A stretch of DNA of 64,000 nt from JAAXKN01 sp036261625 (lineage in GTDB: Bacteria > Bacteroidota > Ignavibacteria > Ignavibacteriales > SURF-24): positions 1 through 64,000 of the forward strand of contig DATAKL010000047.1 of NCBI GenBank assembly GCA_036261625.1. The letters run 5' to 3'. A program made the translations under genes and the position numbers. This document shows positions 52,031 to 61,691 of this stretch, piece after piece; the stretch's first letter is position 1; every line of letters begins with the position of its first letter. The notes under the pieces are model-generated. The model did not search any database, was not told the origin of the DNA, and saw nothing but the letters and a program-made list of their open reading frames with translations.

Positions 52031-53668
52031 TTACTTAATGAGCGGGATCCCCATTGAGCCCGAGGGCTCCGTAATCTTCAGCATGTCGGCAATTGTTGCC
52101 GCAATGTCTACAATATAGACCGGTGTATTTACAGTCTGTTTCGGAACGTGCCAGCCGTAGAAAAGCATCGGCACATGAGTGTCATAAGAATACGGGGCTC
52201 CGTGCGTTGTACCTCTATTTAAGAATGTAGGGAGATATCCCGGCTGCAGGTTATATGCTATGTCGCCCGAACGTGCCGGATTAAAACCGTTAAGTATCAG
52301 GTTACCCGATTCACGGCTTGCAGTCCTTCCTTCAAGTTCCTCCCTTGTTGCGAGAGTTGAAATCTGCGGGAAGGTGCTCCTGATGTAATTAGTAAATGAC
52401 CTGATTACGGAATAAAGGTCCAGTTTATTCTTTTTAACCTCATCGCGGCTGATAAAGAGCTGCAGGTTCGAAGTATTCTCCAGTATTCTTGCGCTGCCGA
52501 ATTGTCTTACGGCAAAAGCCTTCAGTGAATCTGTAAATGCTTTAGTATTGAGCCCCCCGGTCGGGAGGTTATGGTCTTTTAAGTAATGCGGCGAATCGAG
52601 CCCGGCATGATCGGCAGTTAAAAATAGAACATAGTTCCCCTTTCCCACCTGACGGTCCAGTGCCTTTAAGAGCTCCGCAATCTGAGCATCAAGCCTGATG
52701 TAGGTATCCTGAAGTTCATAGGAATAGTTTCCGTAGGCATGCCCGACGTAATCGGTTGAAGAAAAGCTTACGGCCAGGAAATCAGTCTCCTTGCCCTTTC
52801 CCATGTTTTCATTTCCGAGGGCGGCAATTGCCAATTCCTTTACGATCTCGTTTCCGAAGGGTGTGGATTCCAGTATTCCGTATCTTTGTGAAGGTTTCAC
52901 CTTACCGAAAGAATGAGGAAACGTAGTCTTCCCTTCTGAGAACACGTCATTTTCATAGTCCGACTGGTCACTTCCAAGCCACGTGTAGTCGCTTTCAGGC
53001 CTCGAAAGTGTCCACTCTCCCGAGAGATACTTATCCGCCAGTTTCCTTTTATTAAAGTCACTTACCCACTTTGGGAGCGACTTCATGTAATATGTGGAAG
53101 TTATAAAGTCCCCAGTCTCATAGTCATACCAGAAAGCTCCGTCGGGATAGTGCCCCCCGGGAAGGATTGCGGCCCTGTCCTTAAGTGAAATGCTTATAAC
53201 CTTCGACTTCCCGCTTGTTGCAAGCTTAAGCTGGTCTGTAATTGTTGTGGACATTTCACGCCTGGGCGACATCTGTCCTGCCTTATCGCTGGAACCGACA
53301 CTCTGAACCGTGGTGTCACTTGCGCAGTAGACCATCTTCTTTAACTGCTTATCATAAAAGTCGTTACCGATAATTCCATGGAAGTACGGGGTTGTTCCTG
53401 TATAGACAGATGTATGCCCGGGACCGGTATAAGTAGGGACATAATTGTAATGCGCAAATGTAAAGTTAGAGCCCTCGGTCTTTAGGCGGTTAAAGCCGTC
53501 ACGGCCGAAATAAGGCTCAAAGCGGTAAAGATAATCGTACCTCATCTGGTCCACAACTATCCCTACTACCAGTTTTGGTCTTTGCTGTGAAAACGTTTCA
53601 GCAGATAGTGCCAGGAGTACAACAATCAGCAGAAAAAATAATTTGTTTTTTGACATTTCTTTAAACAA
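52031..53668 (-). CDS. pafA: PafA-type alkaline phosphatase family protein
   Basis: A signal peptide (LLALSAETFSQQ) is followed by PafA features: VVGIVVDQMRYDYLYRF with the metal Asp (about 40), NYVPTYTGPGHTSVYTGT with the Thr nucleophile (about 81), and later SSTDYVGHAYG and FLTADHAG with the metal ligands. The size (545) is normal. It is a periplasmic or outer-membrane-associated phosphomonoesterase of the type known from Flavobacteria. It stands alone on the minus strand, with a terminator hairpin after it. Confidence 0.9.
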   Translation of the reverse strand: MFKEMSKNKLFFLLIVVLLALSAETFSQQRPKLVVGIVVDQMRYDYLYRFEPYFGRDGFNRLKTEGSNFTFAHYNYVPTYTGPGHTSVYTGTTPYFHGIIGNDFYDKQLKKMVYCASDTTVQSVGSSDKAGQMSPRREMSTTITDQLKLATSGKSKVISISLKDRAAILPGGHYPDGAFWYDYETGDFITSTYYMKSLPKWVSDFNKRKLADKYLSGEWTLSRPESDYTWLGSDQSDYENDVFSEGKTTFPHSFGKVKPSQRYGILESTPFGNEIVKELAIAALGNENMGKGKETDFLAVSFSSTDYVGHAYGNYSYELQDTYIRLDAQIAELLKALDRQVGKGNYVLFLTADHAGLDSPHYLKDHNLPTGGLNTKAFTDSLKAFAVRQFGSARILENTSNLQLFISRDEVKKNKLDLYSVIRSFTNYIRSTFPQISTLATREELEGRTASRESGNLILNGFNPARSGDIAYNLQPGYLPTFLNRGTTHGAPYSYDTHVPMLFYGWHVPKQTVNTPVYIVDIAATIADMLKITEPSGSMGIPLIK

Positions 53669-53801
53669 CCGTTTTAATTCAAAAAATAGGAATGCAATAT
53701 ATGAAATTTCATTTAATTAAAAGACACATGGTATACAAAAGTAAAACAATTGAAGATCCTTCTTAAATACCTGAAGTCTGCCTGAATTTATAATATAAAT
53801 A

Positions 53802-53837
53802 AAAAGAGCCAAAAACTGTGTGATTTTGAGCTCTTTT
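53802..53837 (-). terminator. Second terminator hairpin downstream of the ABC gene
   Basis: AAAAGAGC and GCTCTTTT close a stem, with a T-rich run following on the minus strand. It lies in the 53669-53999 gap together with the hairpin at 53941. The rest of that gap shows no gene and must contain the pafA promoter. Confidence 0.55.
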
Positions 53838-53940
53838 CATTCCTATATTTTATTATTGTGGAATCATTTTCTATAGGGCCGGCAAAACCTGCAGGCAGCT
53901 GCCAGGCGCAATCCTGGGGCAGAATGCCGCCTGCTGCATA

Positions 53941-53978
53941 AAGAAAAAGCCCTTCACAATTTCTCAAGAAGGGCTTTA
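53941..53978 (-). terminator. Intrinsic terminator of the ABC ATPase gene
   Basis: AAAGCCCTTC and GAAGGGCTTT form a 10-bp perfect stem with a 12-base loop. CTTTTTCTTT follows on the minus strand, about 20 bp past the stop codon. Confidence 0.85.
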
Positions 53979-53999
53979 CGGGTATAAATGTATATTTAT

Positions 54000-54737
54000 T
54001 TACAAATTAGATGCCGATCTCCTTTGAGCAGAATCTGAACCCGGTACATTGCGTACAGGCTCATCCTTAACCATGGTTCCTTTACCCTGGCTTAAATAGA
54101 GCGACTTATTTGCATAAGACTCTAATTCTCTACTCCGGCTTACCGTAATGATTGTTCTGCCGTCTTCATTCAGCTCTTTTAGAAGCTCCATTATTCCCGT
54201 ACTGGTGGAGGTATCAAGAGCCGGATTTGCTTCATCAATAAGAATAATCTCCGGATTTTTTACCATTGCACGTGCAATTGCAACCCTCTGCTGCTCGCCT
54301 CTGGTTAGGACTCCGGGAAGCATACCCGATTTATAGTAGAGATACACTTTCCTTAGAACAGAAAGGGCCATTTCCTTCTGCTGATCTAATGAATACTCAT
54401 TGGTAACAAAAGGCAGCATAACGTTTTCTAGTACCGTAAGAAACGGAAGTAACTGAAACGACTGAAAGACAAAGCCCAGGTGGCTGTGCCTGAAGTCGGC
54501 CAGTTTCTCGGCCGAAAGATCATAAATATCAGTTCCGTTTACAAGTATGTTCCCTGAGGTGGGACGGTTGAGTCCGCCCAGCATTGAAAGAAGAGTGCTT
54601 TTACCGGAAGCCTCTTCCCCGGTAATAAGAAAGAAATCTCCTTTTTCCACATTAAAAGATATCCCATCAGCAGCCTCAATCAGACCGCCCGGAGTCGCGT
54701 AATGTTTTAATAGATCCTTTATTTCAATCTGGCTCAT
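54000..54737 (-). CDS. Lone ABC-transporter ATP-binding protein (LolD/MacB-like)
   Basis: Walker A is GEEASGKSTLL, the Q-loop FVFQSFQLLPFLTVLENVMLPF (core FVFQSFQLLP), the signature LTRGEQQRVAIARAM (Arg where most have Ser-Gly-Gly) and Walker B IILIDEANPALD. The H-loop reads ITVSRSRELE, without the usual His. The layout fits LolD/MacB-type ATPases that drive substrate removal or export, but no permease gene stands beside it. The missing His suggests reduced or altered ATP hydrolysis. The C-terminal tail is short. Confidence 0.85.
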   Translation of the reverse strand: MSQIEIKDLLKHYATPGGLIEAADGISFNVEKGDFFLITGEEASGKSTLLSMLGGLNRPTSGNILVNGTDIYDLSAEKLADFRHSHLGFVFQSFQLLPFLTVLENVMLPFVTNEYSLDQQKEMALSVLRKVYLYYKSGMLPGVLTRGEQQRVAIARAMVKNPEIILIDEANPALDTSTSTGIMELLKELNEDGRTIITVSRSRELESYANKSLYLSQGKGTMVKDEPVRNVPGSDSAQRRSASNL

Positions 54738-54937
54738 ATATCCCCCTCATGTTTACATTAATTAAATCTGGAAGCATTATAACCTCTTTTCTCCCTTTTT
54801 CACATTCCGATCTTCGGCTTTGTTCCATTTTTTGGGAAAACAAATTTACACAATTTAAGGTCATAATGCTTCAAAGATTTTTTTTAAGATATTTCAGTTG
54901 TTTTTATGGCTTTTATTAACCAATTTCCCCAGAATAT

Positions 54938-55357
54938 CTATTTTACCTTAAAGCCGTTTTTAGTAAGGTTCTCTTTTGCCTGCTTGAGTGTAACTTCTTC
55001 CAGTGTCATTTTGCAGAGCGGGCACTTCCCGGGAGCGTCGCTGATGACGTTCCAGTCCATCTGATCCTGAAAAACCTTACCATCTTTATTTTTATCAATT
55101 GCCTTAAGGTTAATTACACCTTTACGGACGATATCATTGTCCTTTACAGAAGTCATGCTGCCCTTCATAGCGCTCATATCCATTTTAGCATGCTTAGAAT
55201 TCATTACCATTTTATCCTGAGTGCATTCGTGCTGCCTTTTGGTGCCCTTATTACTTTCTGAACTTTGGGCCATTATGTTTGAGCTGAAAGCAGCTGCAGC
55301 TAAAACTAATATTAAACAGAACTGAATTAACCCTGCTGATTTAAGTGACTTCTTCAT
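54938..55357 (-). CDS. Small secreted heavy-metal-binding-domain protein
   Basis: I start at 55357 (CGGAGA at 55363-55368), giving a signal peptide (SSNIMAQ) and a mature protein of about 110 residues. It holds a Met/His-rich stretch (MVMNSKHAKMDMSAMKGSM) and a domain like the heavy-metal-binding module of CusB-type adaptors: DKNKDGKVF, MDWNVISDAPGKCPLCKMTLEEV. The first Cys of the usual QCPMH is replaced (QDQMDW). It lies 66 bp after the CusB gene and may be the periplasmic copper chaperone of this operon, in the role of CusF. Confidence 0.75.
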   Translation of the reverse strand: MKKSLKSAGLIQFCLILVLAAAAFSSNIMAQSSESNKGTKRQHECTQDKMVMNSKHAKMDMSAMKGSMTSVKDNDIVRKGVINLKAIDKNKDGKVFQDQMDWNVISDAPGKCPLCKMTLEEVTLKQAKENLTKNGFKVK

Positions 55358-55425
55358 TTTTTTCTCCGTTATTTTGATTTTATGTTTATATCCCACTTGT
55401 CTATAAGTGTTTTCTTTGTCTTCAC

Positions 55426-55453
55426 TTTTTAATTTTTAATTTTTAATTTTTAA
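55426..55453. repeat. TTTTTAA tandem repeat
   Basis: Four perfect copies of the heptamer TTTTTAA lie between the CusB gene and the small metal-binding gene. It is a low-complexity spacer with no clear role. Confidence 0.7.
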
Positions 55454-55461
55454 TTAAACTT

Positions 55462-56817
55462 CTACATCTTCATATTAGGGTCCATCTGACCCGAAGAGTT
55501 TCCATTCTGCTTCGACTGTCCTTTCCCATTATCCATATTCATTCCAGCATGTTCCCCTCCAGTGGAAGGGGCGCCTGCCTGAAGCTGGCTTTCGGAATCA
55601 ATCAGGAATCCGCCTGTTGAGGCAACTTCCTCGCCTTCTTTAAGTCCTGATAAAACCTGATAATTGTCGCCGAACTTGTTTCCGACCTCGACCGTACGGC
55701 CTTCAAACATGCCGTCCTGCGCTTTCACCCACACAATGTTTCTTTTTCCTGTAAAGAGTACGGCGCTGGAGGGAACAAGGAGTCCTATGCCTTCATTGCT
55801 TCTGAAGAGAGTCTGCCCGTACATCTGAGGTTTAAGTAAACCGCCTTTATTTGCAAACTCGCTCCTTACCTTAATTGTCCTGGAAGTCGGATTTAGAACG
55901 GGGTAAATGAAAGTAACCCTGCCTTCAAAAGTCCTGCCCGGATAAGCCTGAAGTGTAAGCTCGGCACGGCTTCCTGTCTTTATTGCCTGAAGGTCCTTTT
56001 CATAAACTTCAGATATGTTCCAGAGTGTCGACATGTCGGCAACGTCGTAAATAATTGCACCTTCGTTTACATACTGCCCTTCCTGAACTTTCTTATCGAT
56101 CACTGTTCCGCTGGCCGGAGAATAGTAAGTTATTGTAAGCTTAACATCTTTTGTATTCTCAAGGTTTTTTATCTGATCATCCGTTACTCCAAAGAGCTCG
56201 AGCTTCTTTTTTGCAGATGACAAGAGCCTGTTTGAATTTGCACTTCCCTGATAGAGTCCCGAGGGCTCATTATTGCCGTTAAGAGCAATCAGGTATTCAT
56301 TTTCAGCCTGAACGATGTCAGGGCTGTAGATTTCAAATAAAGGCTGGCCTTTACGTATAAAATCACCTGTTTTATCAACATAAAGCTTTTCAATCCTCCC
56401 GTTAAACTTTGCAGAGATATACTTTCTGTTCTGTTCGGCAAAATCGAGGTAGCTGTAGGCATTTACATCCTTCTGAAGGCTGCCTTTTTCTATCTTAACT
56501 GTTGATACGTTTGCCAGTATCATTTTATTGCCGTGAATTGCTATCATGTCTTCCATGTCGTTGACATTGGTCTGTTTGTTTTCGGAGGCGTCATCTACTG
56601 TTTTCTTTACCAGTTCCATATTGCAGATAGGGCAGACGCCCGGCTTGTCTGAAATAACCTGCGGGTGCATGGTGCAGGTGTAATAGGTCTTTTTGCCCGA
56701 CTTCTTCGCCACCAGCGAATGCTCATGAGTGTCCTCACTGCCCGAGGATTTTGCGCATCCTGCCAAAACAAAGGCCAAAATTACCAGAGGTATGAGCAAT
56801 AACTTTACGACTTTCAT
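55462..56817 (-). CDS. cusB: CusB-type RND adaptor with N-terminal heavy-metal-binding domain
   Basis: I start at 56817 (AAAAGGAAAT in front), giving a lipoprotein signal (VLAGCAKSS, Cys21). Residues 45-72 are a heavy-metal-binding module (YYTCTMHPQVISDKPGVCPICNM), then the adaptor body with a long hairpin, barrel and membrane-proximal domains. The Met-rich tail (GMNMDNG, MDPNMKM) is a copper-related feature. It links CusA and CusC and hands Cu(I)/Ag(I) to CusA in the E. coli Cus model. Confidence 0.9.
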   Translation of the reverse strand: MKVVKLLLIPLVILAFVLAGCAKSSGSEDTHEHSLVAKKSGKKTYYTCTMHPQVISDKPGVCPICNMELVKKTVDDASENKQTNVNDMEDMIAIHGNKMILANVSTVKIEKGSLQKDVNAYSYLDFAEQNRKYISAKFNGRIEKLYVDKTGDFIRKGQPLFEIYSPDIVQAENEYLIALNGNNEPSGLYQGSANSNRLLSSAKKKLELFGVTDDQIKNLENTKDVKLTITYYSPASGTVIDKKVQEGQYVNEGAIIYDVADMSTLWNISEVYEKDLQAIKTGSRAELTLQAYPGRTFEGRVTFIYPVLNPTSRTIKVRSEFANKGGLLKPQMYGQTLFRSNEGIGLLVPSSAVLFTGKRNIVWVKAQDGMFEGRTVEVGNKFGDNYQVLSGLKEGEEVASTGGFLIDSESQLQAGAPSTGGEHAGMNMDNGKGQSKQNGNSSGQMDPNMKM

Positions 56818-56891
56818 TTTATTTCCTTTTATAAATTCTTTTGCTTTCATGGTATTCCCGAAATTTTTCTATAAAAACGGTAAACTAAAAC

Positions 56892-58295
56892 TTATTTTTG
56901 TATTGATCCGCCGACCATCATTTCTATTTCAGCCAGGGCCATCTGACTGTCAGCCTGCGCCATGTAATAATTCATCTTTTGCATTAATAGCATCCTGTAT
57001 GTATCAATTATAGTCGTAACGTTTGTCTGGTTGCCCTGAAAAGCTGTCAGCTGAGCCTGTGCTGCCTGCTCGTAGAGAGGAATCACATTGCCAGTGTAGA
57101 GCTTCAGCAGGTCCTCTGCAGTTTTATATTTTGTTACCGAGGCTTTCAGCTGTGCCGTCATATCGCGCTGCATATCGTTCTTTTCATATTCAATCCCCTT
57201 TATTCCTGCCAGAAGTTCTTCTTCGCGTGCCTGATACTTGCCATTGCTCCAGGGGGCAAAAGGAAGTGTAACTGAAGCCATAAGCGAATACATATATTCT
57301 GTCTTAGGCTCTTCCATAGAAAGCATCGAAAGGTCAGTCTTTGTTGTAAGATACATCCCCTGAGGCTGACGCATTACCATTGCCTGAAGCATCAGGTCAG
57401 GAATTTTGTCCTTCTCATTTGAAGCAATCATCGCCTTATTCATCTCTACCATGTTCGTCATCTGCCTGAGCGACGGGTTGACTGATGCAAGTCTTTCTTC
57501 CAGTTCTGTCTGTGTAACTTTAAGCGTGTCATTAGGAATACTATCATCAACCCTGAGACTCTTTGATGACAGATCACGTCCTAAGAGCTGGTTCATCTTG
57601 TAGATTTCAGTCTCCAGTTCTCTTCGGAGCGTTACGAGCTGTGTCTGGCTGGAGGCAACTTCCCCTTTGAGCGTCAGAATGTCAGCCTGGCTTGCCCTGT
57701 TTACAGAATAGTTGGTAGTCAGAAAGTTTATCAGATTGTTGTAGAGGTCTATATTTTTCTTCTCGACATCTATTTTTCTTTCCGTAAGCCAGAGACTGTA
57801 GTATGTCATCTTCACCTGTCCAACGAGGTTTACCTTATATATCTTGTAATTATCACCCTGGACCACAGCATTTTTTCTTTCGCTTTCAGCCATTGCATTG
57901 ATCTTGCCGCCCAGCATAAACATCTGCGACAATGAGAGTTCATTTGACTGCGCATCATTTAAGATATTGTACTTTGTAAAAGGAATCCCCGAGAACTGAA
58001 TGCCCAAGGCGGGGGCCGGAGCCGCGTTAAACGACTCTGCCCTGTACTCTGCCGAGCGTGTCCTGGCCTCCAGTGACTTTAGCCTGAGGTTATTCCGAAC
58101 CGCCTCATTAACCAAAGAATCCACCGACTGGGCTTTTGCAGAATATGGTAAAAGTATTAATATTACTAATAAAGCCGCAAAAGCTTTCACTGTATTTACT
58201 GCTGTTTTCATTTTACTTTTCTGCATTTGGTATTCCGAATTTGAATAAGGGAGTTCGTTTTTCTCTTCATTCAGCATTAATAATTCAACATTCAT
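56892..58295 (-). CDS. cusC: CusC-type TolC-family outer-membrane channel
   Basis: A signal segment (LPYSAKAQ) is followed by two TolC-type repeats, with AAPAPALGIQFSGIPFTKYN and MAESERKNAVVQGDNYK in the first, and ASVTLPFAPWSNGKYQAREEELLAG (core SVTLPFAPWSNGKYQA) in the second. The real start may be one of the internal ATGs (MQKSK or MKTAV). It follows cusA by 6 bp and precedes cusB. The channel exports copper or silver across the outer membrane with CusAB. Confidence 0.85.
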   Translation of the reverse strand: MNVELLMLNEEKNELPYSNSEYQMQKSKMKTAVNTVKAFAALLVILILLPYSAKAQSVDSLVNEAVRNNLRLKSLEARTRSAEYRAESFNAAPAPALGIQFSGIPFTKYNILNDAQSNELSLSQMFMLGGKINAMAESERKNAVVQGDNYKIYKVNLVGQVKMTYYSLWLTERKIDVEKKNIDLYNNLINFLTTNYSVNRASQADILTLKGEVASSQTQLVTLRRELETEIYKMNQLLGRDLSSKSLRVDDSIPNDTLKVTQTELEERLASVNPSLRQMTNMVEMNKAMIASNEKDKIPDLMLQAMVMRQPQGMYLTTKTDLSMLSMEEPKTEYMYSLMASVTLPFAPWSNGKYQAREEELLAGIKGIEYEKNDMQRDMTAQLKASVTKYKTAEDLLKLYTGNVIPLYEQAAQAQLTAFQGNQTNVTTIIDTYRMLLMQKMNYYMAQADSQMALAEIEMMVGGSIQK

Positions 58296-58301
58296 AATTT
58301 A

Positions 58302-61300
58302 TCAGTCCCCCTCCCTCATCCAGTCTGCCATCTTGGAGACTTCAAGTTTTCCTTTCTTTAATGCGCGTTCTTTCATAATGGCAAAGAGTATCGGGGTAAC
58401 AACAAGAACGTGCATTGCGCTTGTAAGTAGTCCTCCTATCATAGGAGCCGTAAGGGGTTTCATAACGTCGCTTCCCGTACCGGTTGACCACATTACAGGA
58501 ATAAGACCAACCATTGCAGTAGCAACCGTCATTATCTTGGGTCTAAGTCTTAAGACGGATCCTTCAACCGTGGCATCATAAATATCCTGTTTTGTTAATT
58601 CTCCCCTTTCACCCCTGTGGTAAGCCCTGAGGCGTTTATCCAAAGCCTCATGCAGGTAGACAACCATTACGACGCCAGTTTCAACCGCAATGCCGTAGAG
58701 TGCAATAAAGCCCACCCAGACGGCAACAGAGAAGTTGTAGCCCAAAGCGTACACCATATACATTCCGCCTATGAGTGCAAAGGGAACTGAAAGCATTACC
58801 ACGCCGGCTTCTTTATAATCTTTCAGCGTAAAGTAGAGAAGTACAAATATCACGAGGAAAACCACAGGCATAATTATAGTAATTGTTCTCTGCGCCCTTA
58901 CCTTGCTTTCATACTGACCGCTCCATGTATAGGAGTAACCCGCAGGAAGGTGGAGTTTTTCACTTATTACCTTCTTTGCATCCACCATAACGCTTCCCAT
59001 GTCGCGTCCGCGTGTATTCATAAACACAATTGACCTGAGCATTCCGTTTTCGCTTGAGATCATAGGAGGACCTGTCAGCACTTTCACATCCGCTATTTCG
59101 GAAAGCGGCAGATAAATTGTTGAGGACTGTGAAGGTGCCGTCAGCGAATTATCCTCCGGTGATTCCCCTCCGGCATTTGAAGCGGTCTGAACGGTTCTTG
59201 CAGCCGAACCACTACCGCCCATAGAAGACATTCCTGATGACTGTGAAGCGCCCATTGAGCTTCCTCCTCCCATCGAGCCTCCTGTTGCCCCGCCTGCCGA
59301 AGCCATGGGAGCGGCCCCCATTGAAGAGACGGAAACAGGAACAATGAGGTTTTTCAGGTCTTCAATATTGTTTCTATAATCCCTGTCGTATCTCATTCGA
59401 ATCGGGAAGCGCATTCTTCCTTCAAGCACCACGCCCAGGTTTTCTCCGCCGATGGCTGTTTCTATTATATCCTGCAGGTCGCGAATGTTCACGCCATAGC
59501 GTGCTGCAACGTCGCGCTTAACCTGGATGTCCATGTAGTAGCCGTTCTGTACCCTTTCTGCCACGACGTCGGCGGCACCAGGAACGTCTTTAAGTATCTG
59601 CTCGGCCTTGATTGCGTAGGCTTCAAGCGTATCCAGATTAGGACCGAATATCTTAAAGCCGATATCAGTTCTGACGCCAGTAGCGAGCATGTTTATACGG
59701 TTTATGATTGGCTGTGTCCAGCCGTTACGGACTCCCGGGATCTGAAGCTTCTCATCGAGCTCACTGATAATGTCCTGCTTTTTTATCCCTGGTCTCCACT
59801 CGCTCTTGGGCTTAAGCAGAATAATTGTTTCAATCATGCTTAAGGGTGCGTTATCTGTTGCCGTTTCTGCACGCCCCGCCTTGCCCAGCACATGGTCGAC
59901 CTCAGGCACGCTTTTTATAATCTTATCCTGTTCCTGAAGTATCCTGTTAATCTCAGTAATCGATACATTGGGCAGTGTCACCGGCATATATAGAATGGAT
60001 CCTTCATCCAGAGGAGGCATGAATTCACTTCCTGTATGCATTATCATTGGAATCGTTACAAGGAGAGCCAGAATGTTAAGGCCAATAGTGATCTTCCTGT
60101 GCTCTAAGACCCAGTGTATTACAGGCCTGTAGAGCCTGATAAAGAAATTAGTAGTGGGGTTCTTGTCCTCCGGGCGGAACTTGCCTCTCATGAGCATCGT
60201 CATAAGAACCGGAATAAGAGTAACCACCACAATTGCACTTCCTGCCATGGCAAAGGTTTTTGTAAATGCCAGAGGCTTGAACATTTTGCCTTCCTGTCCG
60301 GTAAGCATAAAGACCGGGAGAAAGGAAACAAGGATTATAAGTTCTGAGAAGAATATTGCACGCCCCACCTGCTTTGCCGACATGATGGAGATGTCCATGT
60401 ATTCCTGTTTCGTGAGGTGCCCTTTTGTCTCGAGCGCCTTGGCAAGATTGCGGTATGCATTCTCGACCAGCACAATGGATGAGTCTACTATCACTCCCAC
60501 TGCCAGAACAATTCCGCCCAGACTCATTACGTTTGAAGTAATTCCGAAGGCATACATCAGAATGAAAGCTATCAGCACTGAAATCGGCAGCTCTATTAAG
60601 ATTCTTACGATGCTTCTGAAATGCAGGAGGAATATGGCAACCATTATTGCAACTGTAATTGAGGCTTCTATAAGCGCATGCTCAAGAGTTCCTACTGCCT
60701 CGCGTATGAGCGTGCTTCTGTCGTAGGAAGGAACAATTTCAACTCCGGGCGGAAGCCCGGGCTTAATTTCCTCAATTTTAGCCTTTACACGGTCAATTAC
60801 ATTCTTCGCATTCTCACCGTTTCTCATGACCACAATGCCGCCGACAACCTGCCCCTGTCCGTTTTTATCCAGCGAGCCGCGCCTTGTGTCTCCTCCAAGC
60901 TGAACGTTGGCAACGTTTTTTACAAGGACCGGAACCCCGTTAGGCTCAGAACGTACAACGGTATTTTCGACGTCTTGCTCGCTTTTAATGTAACCCTGAC
61001 CCCGCACAAAGTACTCGGCATCGTTTCTTTCAATAATGTTCCCGCCTACTTCATTGTTTGTCCTCTGTATGGCGTTTACCACGTCAGAAACAGTAAGGTT
61101 GTATGCCCGTAATCTCATAGGGTCCACATCCACCTGGTACTGCTTTACGAAGCCTCCAATTGAGGCAACTTCGGCTACACCGTCAACTGCGGCAAGTTTA
61201 TATCTTACATACCAGTCCTGTATCGACCTCAGTGTACCGAGATCATAGCCTTTACCTTCAACTGTATACCAGAATATATGACCGACACCTGTTCCGTCAG

Positions 61301-61691
61301 GTCCCAAAGAAGGCACAACACCCTGCGGAAGCTGTGCCTGGACTGTATTTAAGCGTTCCAGAACTCTTGTTCTGGCAAAATACGGGTCCACGTTATCGTC
61401 AAAAATTACAAAGACGAAAGACATGCCGAACATTGAATTAGCCCTCACGGCCTTTACACCCGGCAGCCCCTGAAGTCCTGTTGTTATAGGGAAAGTCACC
61501 TGGTCCTCGATAATTTCAGGTGAGCGGCCCATCCACTCAGTATAGATAATTACCTGATTTTCCGACAAGTCGGGAATTGCATCAACCGGAAGGTTAACCA
61601 CGCTATAAATACCAAATCCGATTACAATCAGATAAAGCAGTATAACAATGAACCTGTTCTTTGCACTCCACTCAATTAGTTTTTCGATCAT
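58302..61691 (-). CDS. cusA: CusA-type Cu(I)/Ag(I) RND efflux permease with Met-rich insertion
   Basis: The protein is 1129 residues. TM4 is the single-Asp type (AVGVIVDSSIVLVEN) and the later helix has the Glu of metal pumps (IAVETGVVMVV). Methionines 569, 619 and 668 (YMPVTLP, PLSMIET, INMLATGV) correspond to the E. coli CusA copper site Met573, 623 and 672, with identical spacing. An extra 65 or so residues (about 789-854), rich in Gly, Ser and Met, are inserted in the second periplasmic region and explain the extra length. AGGAG precedes the ATG. It is the first large gene of the copper operon. Confidence 0.95.
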   Translation of the reverse strand: MIEKLIEWSAKNRFIVILLYLIVIGFGIYSVVNLPVDAIPDLSENQVIIYTEWMGRSPEIIEDQVTFPITTGLQGLPGVKAVRANSMFGMSFVFVIFDDNVDPYFARTRVLERLNTVQAQLPQGVVPSLGPDGTGVGHIFWYTVEGKGYDLGTLRSIQDWYVRYKLAAVDGVAEVASIGGFVKQYQVDVDPMRLRAYNLTVSDVVNAIQRTNNEVGGNIIERNDAEYFVRGQGYIKSEQDVENTVVRSEPNGVPVLVKNVANVQLGGDTRRGSLDKNGQGQVVGGIVVMRNGENAKNVIDRVKAKIEEIKPGLPPGVEIVPSYDRSTLIREAVGTLEHALIEASITVAIMVAIFLLHFRSIVRILIELPISVLIAFILMYAFGITSNVMSLGGIVLAVGVIVDSSIVLVENAYRNLAKALETKGHLTKQEYMDISIMSAKQVGRAIFFSELIILVSFLPVFMLTGQEGKMFKPLAFTKTFAMAGSAIVVVTLIPVLMTMLMRGKFRPEDKNPTTNFFIRLYRPVIHWVLEHRKITIGLNILALLVTIPMIMHTGSEFMPPLDEGSILYMPVTLPNVSITEINRILQEQDKIIKSVPEVDHVLGKAGRAETATDNAPLSMIETIILLKPKSEWRPGIKKQDIISELDEKLQIPGVRNGWTQPIINRINMLATGVRTDIGFKIFGPNLDTLEAYAIKAEQILKDVPGAADVVAERVQNGYYMDIQVKRDVAARYGVNIRDLQDIIETAIGGENLGVVLEGRMRFPIRMRYDRDYRNNIEDLKNLIVPVSVSSMGAAPMASAGGATGGSMGGGSSMGASQSSGMSSMGGSGSAARTVQTASNAGGESPEDNSLTAPSQSSTIYLPLSEIADVKVLTGPPMISSENGMLRSIVFMNTRGRDMGSVMVDAKKVISEKLHLPAGYSYTWSGQYESKVRAQRTITIIMPVVFLVIFVLLYFTLKDYKEAGVVMLSVPFALIGGMYMVYALGYNFSVAVWVGFIALYGIAVETGVVMVVYLHEALDKRLRAYHRGERGELTKQDIYDATVEGSVLRLRPKIMTVATAMVGLIPVMWSTGTGSDVMKPLTAPMIGGLLTSAMHVLVVTPILFAIMKERALKKGKLEVSKMADWMREGD

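Noticed and set aside
59141..59344. 67-residue minus-strand frame inside cusA
   Set aside because: It is a different reading frame of the repetitive Met/Gly/Ser insertion and has no start signal.
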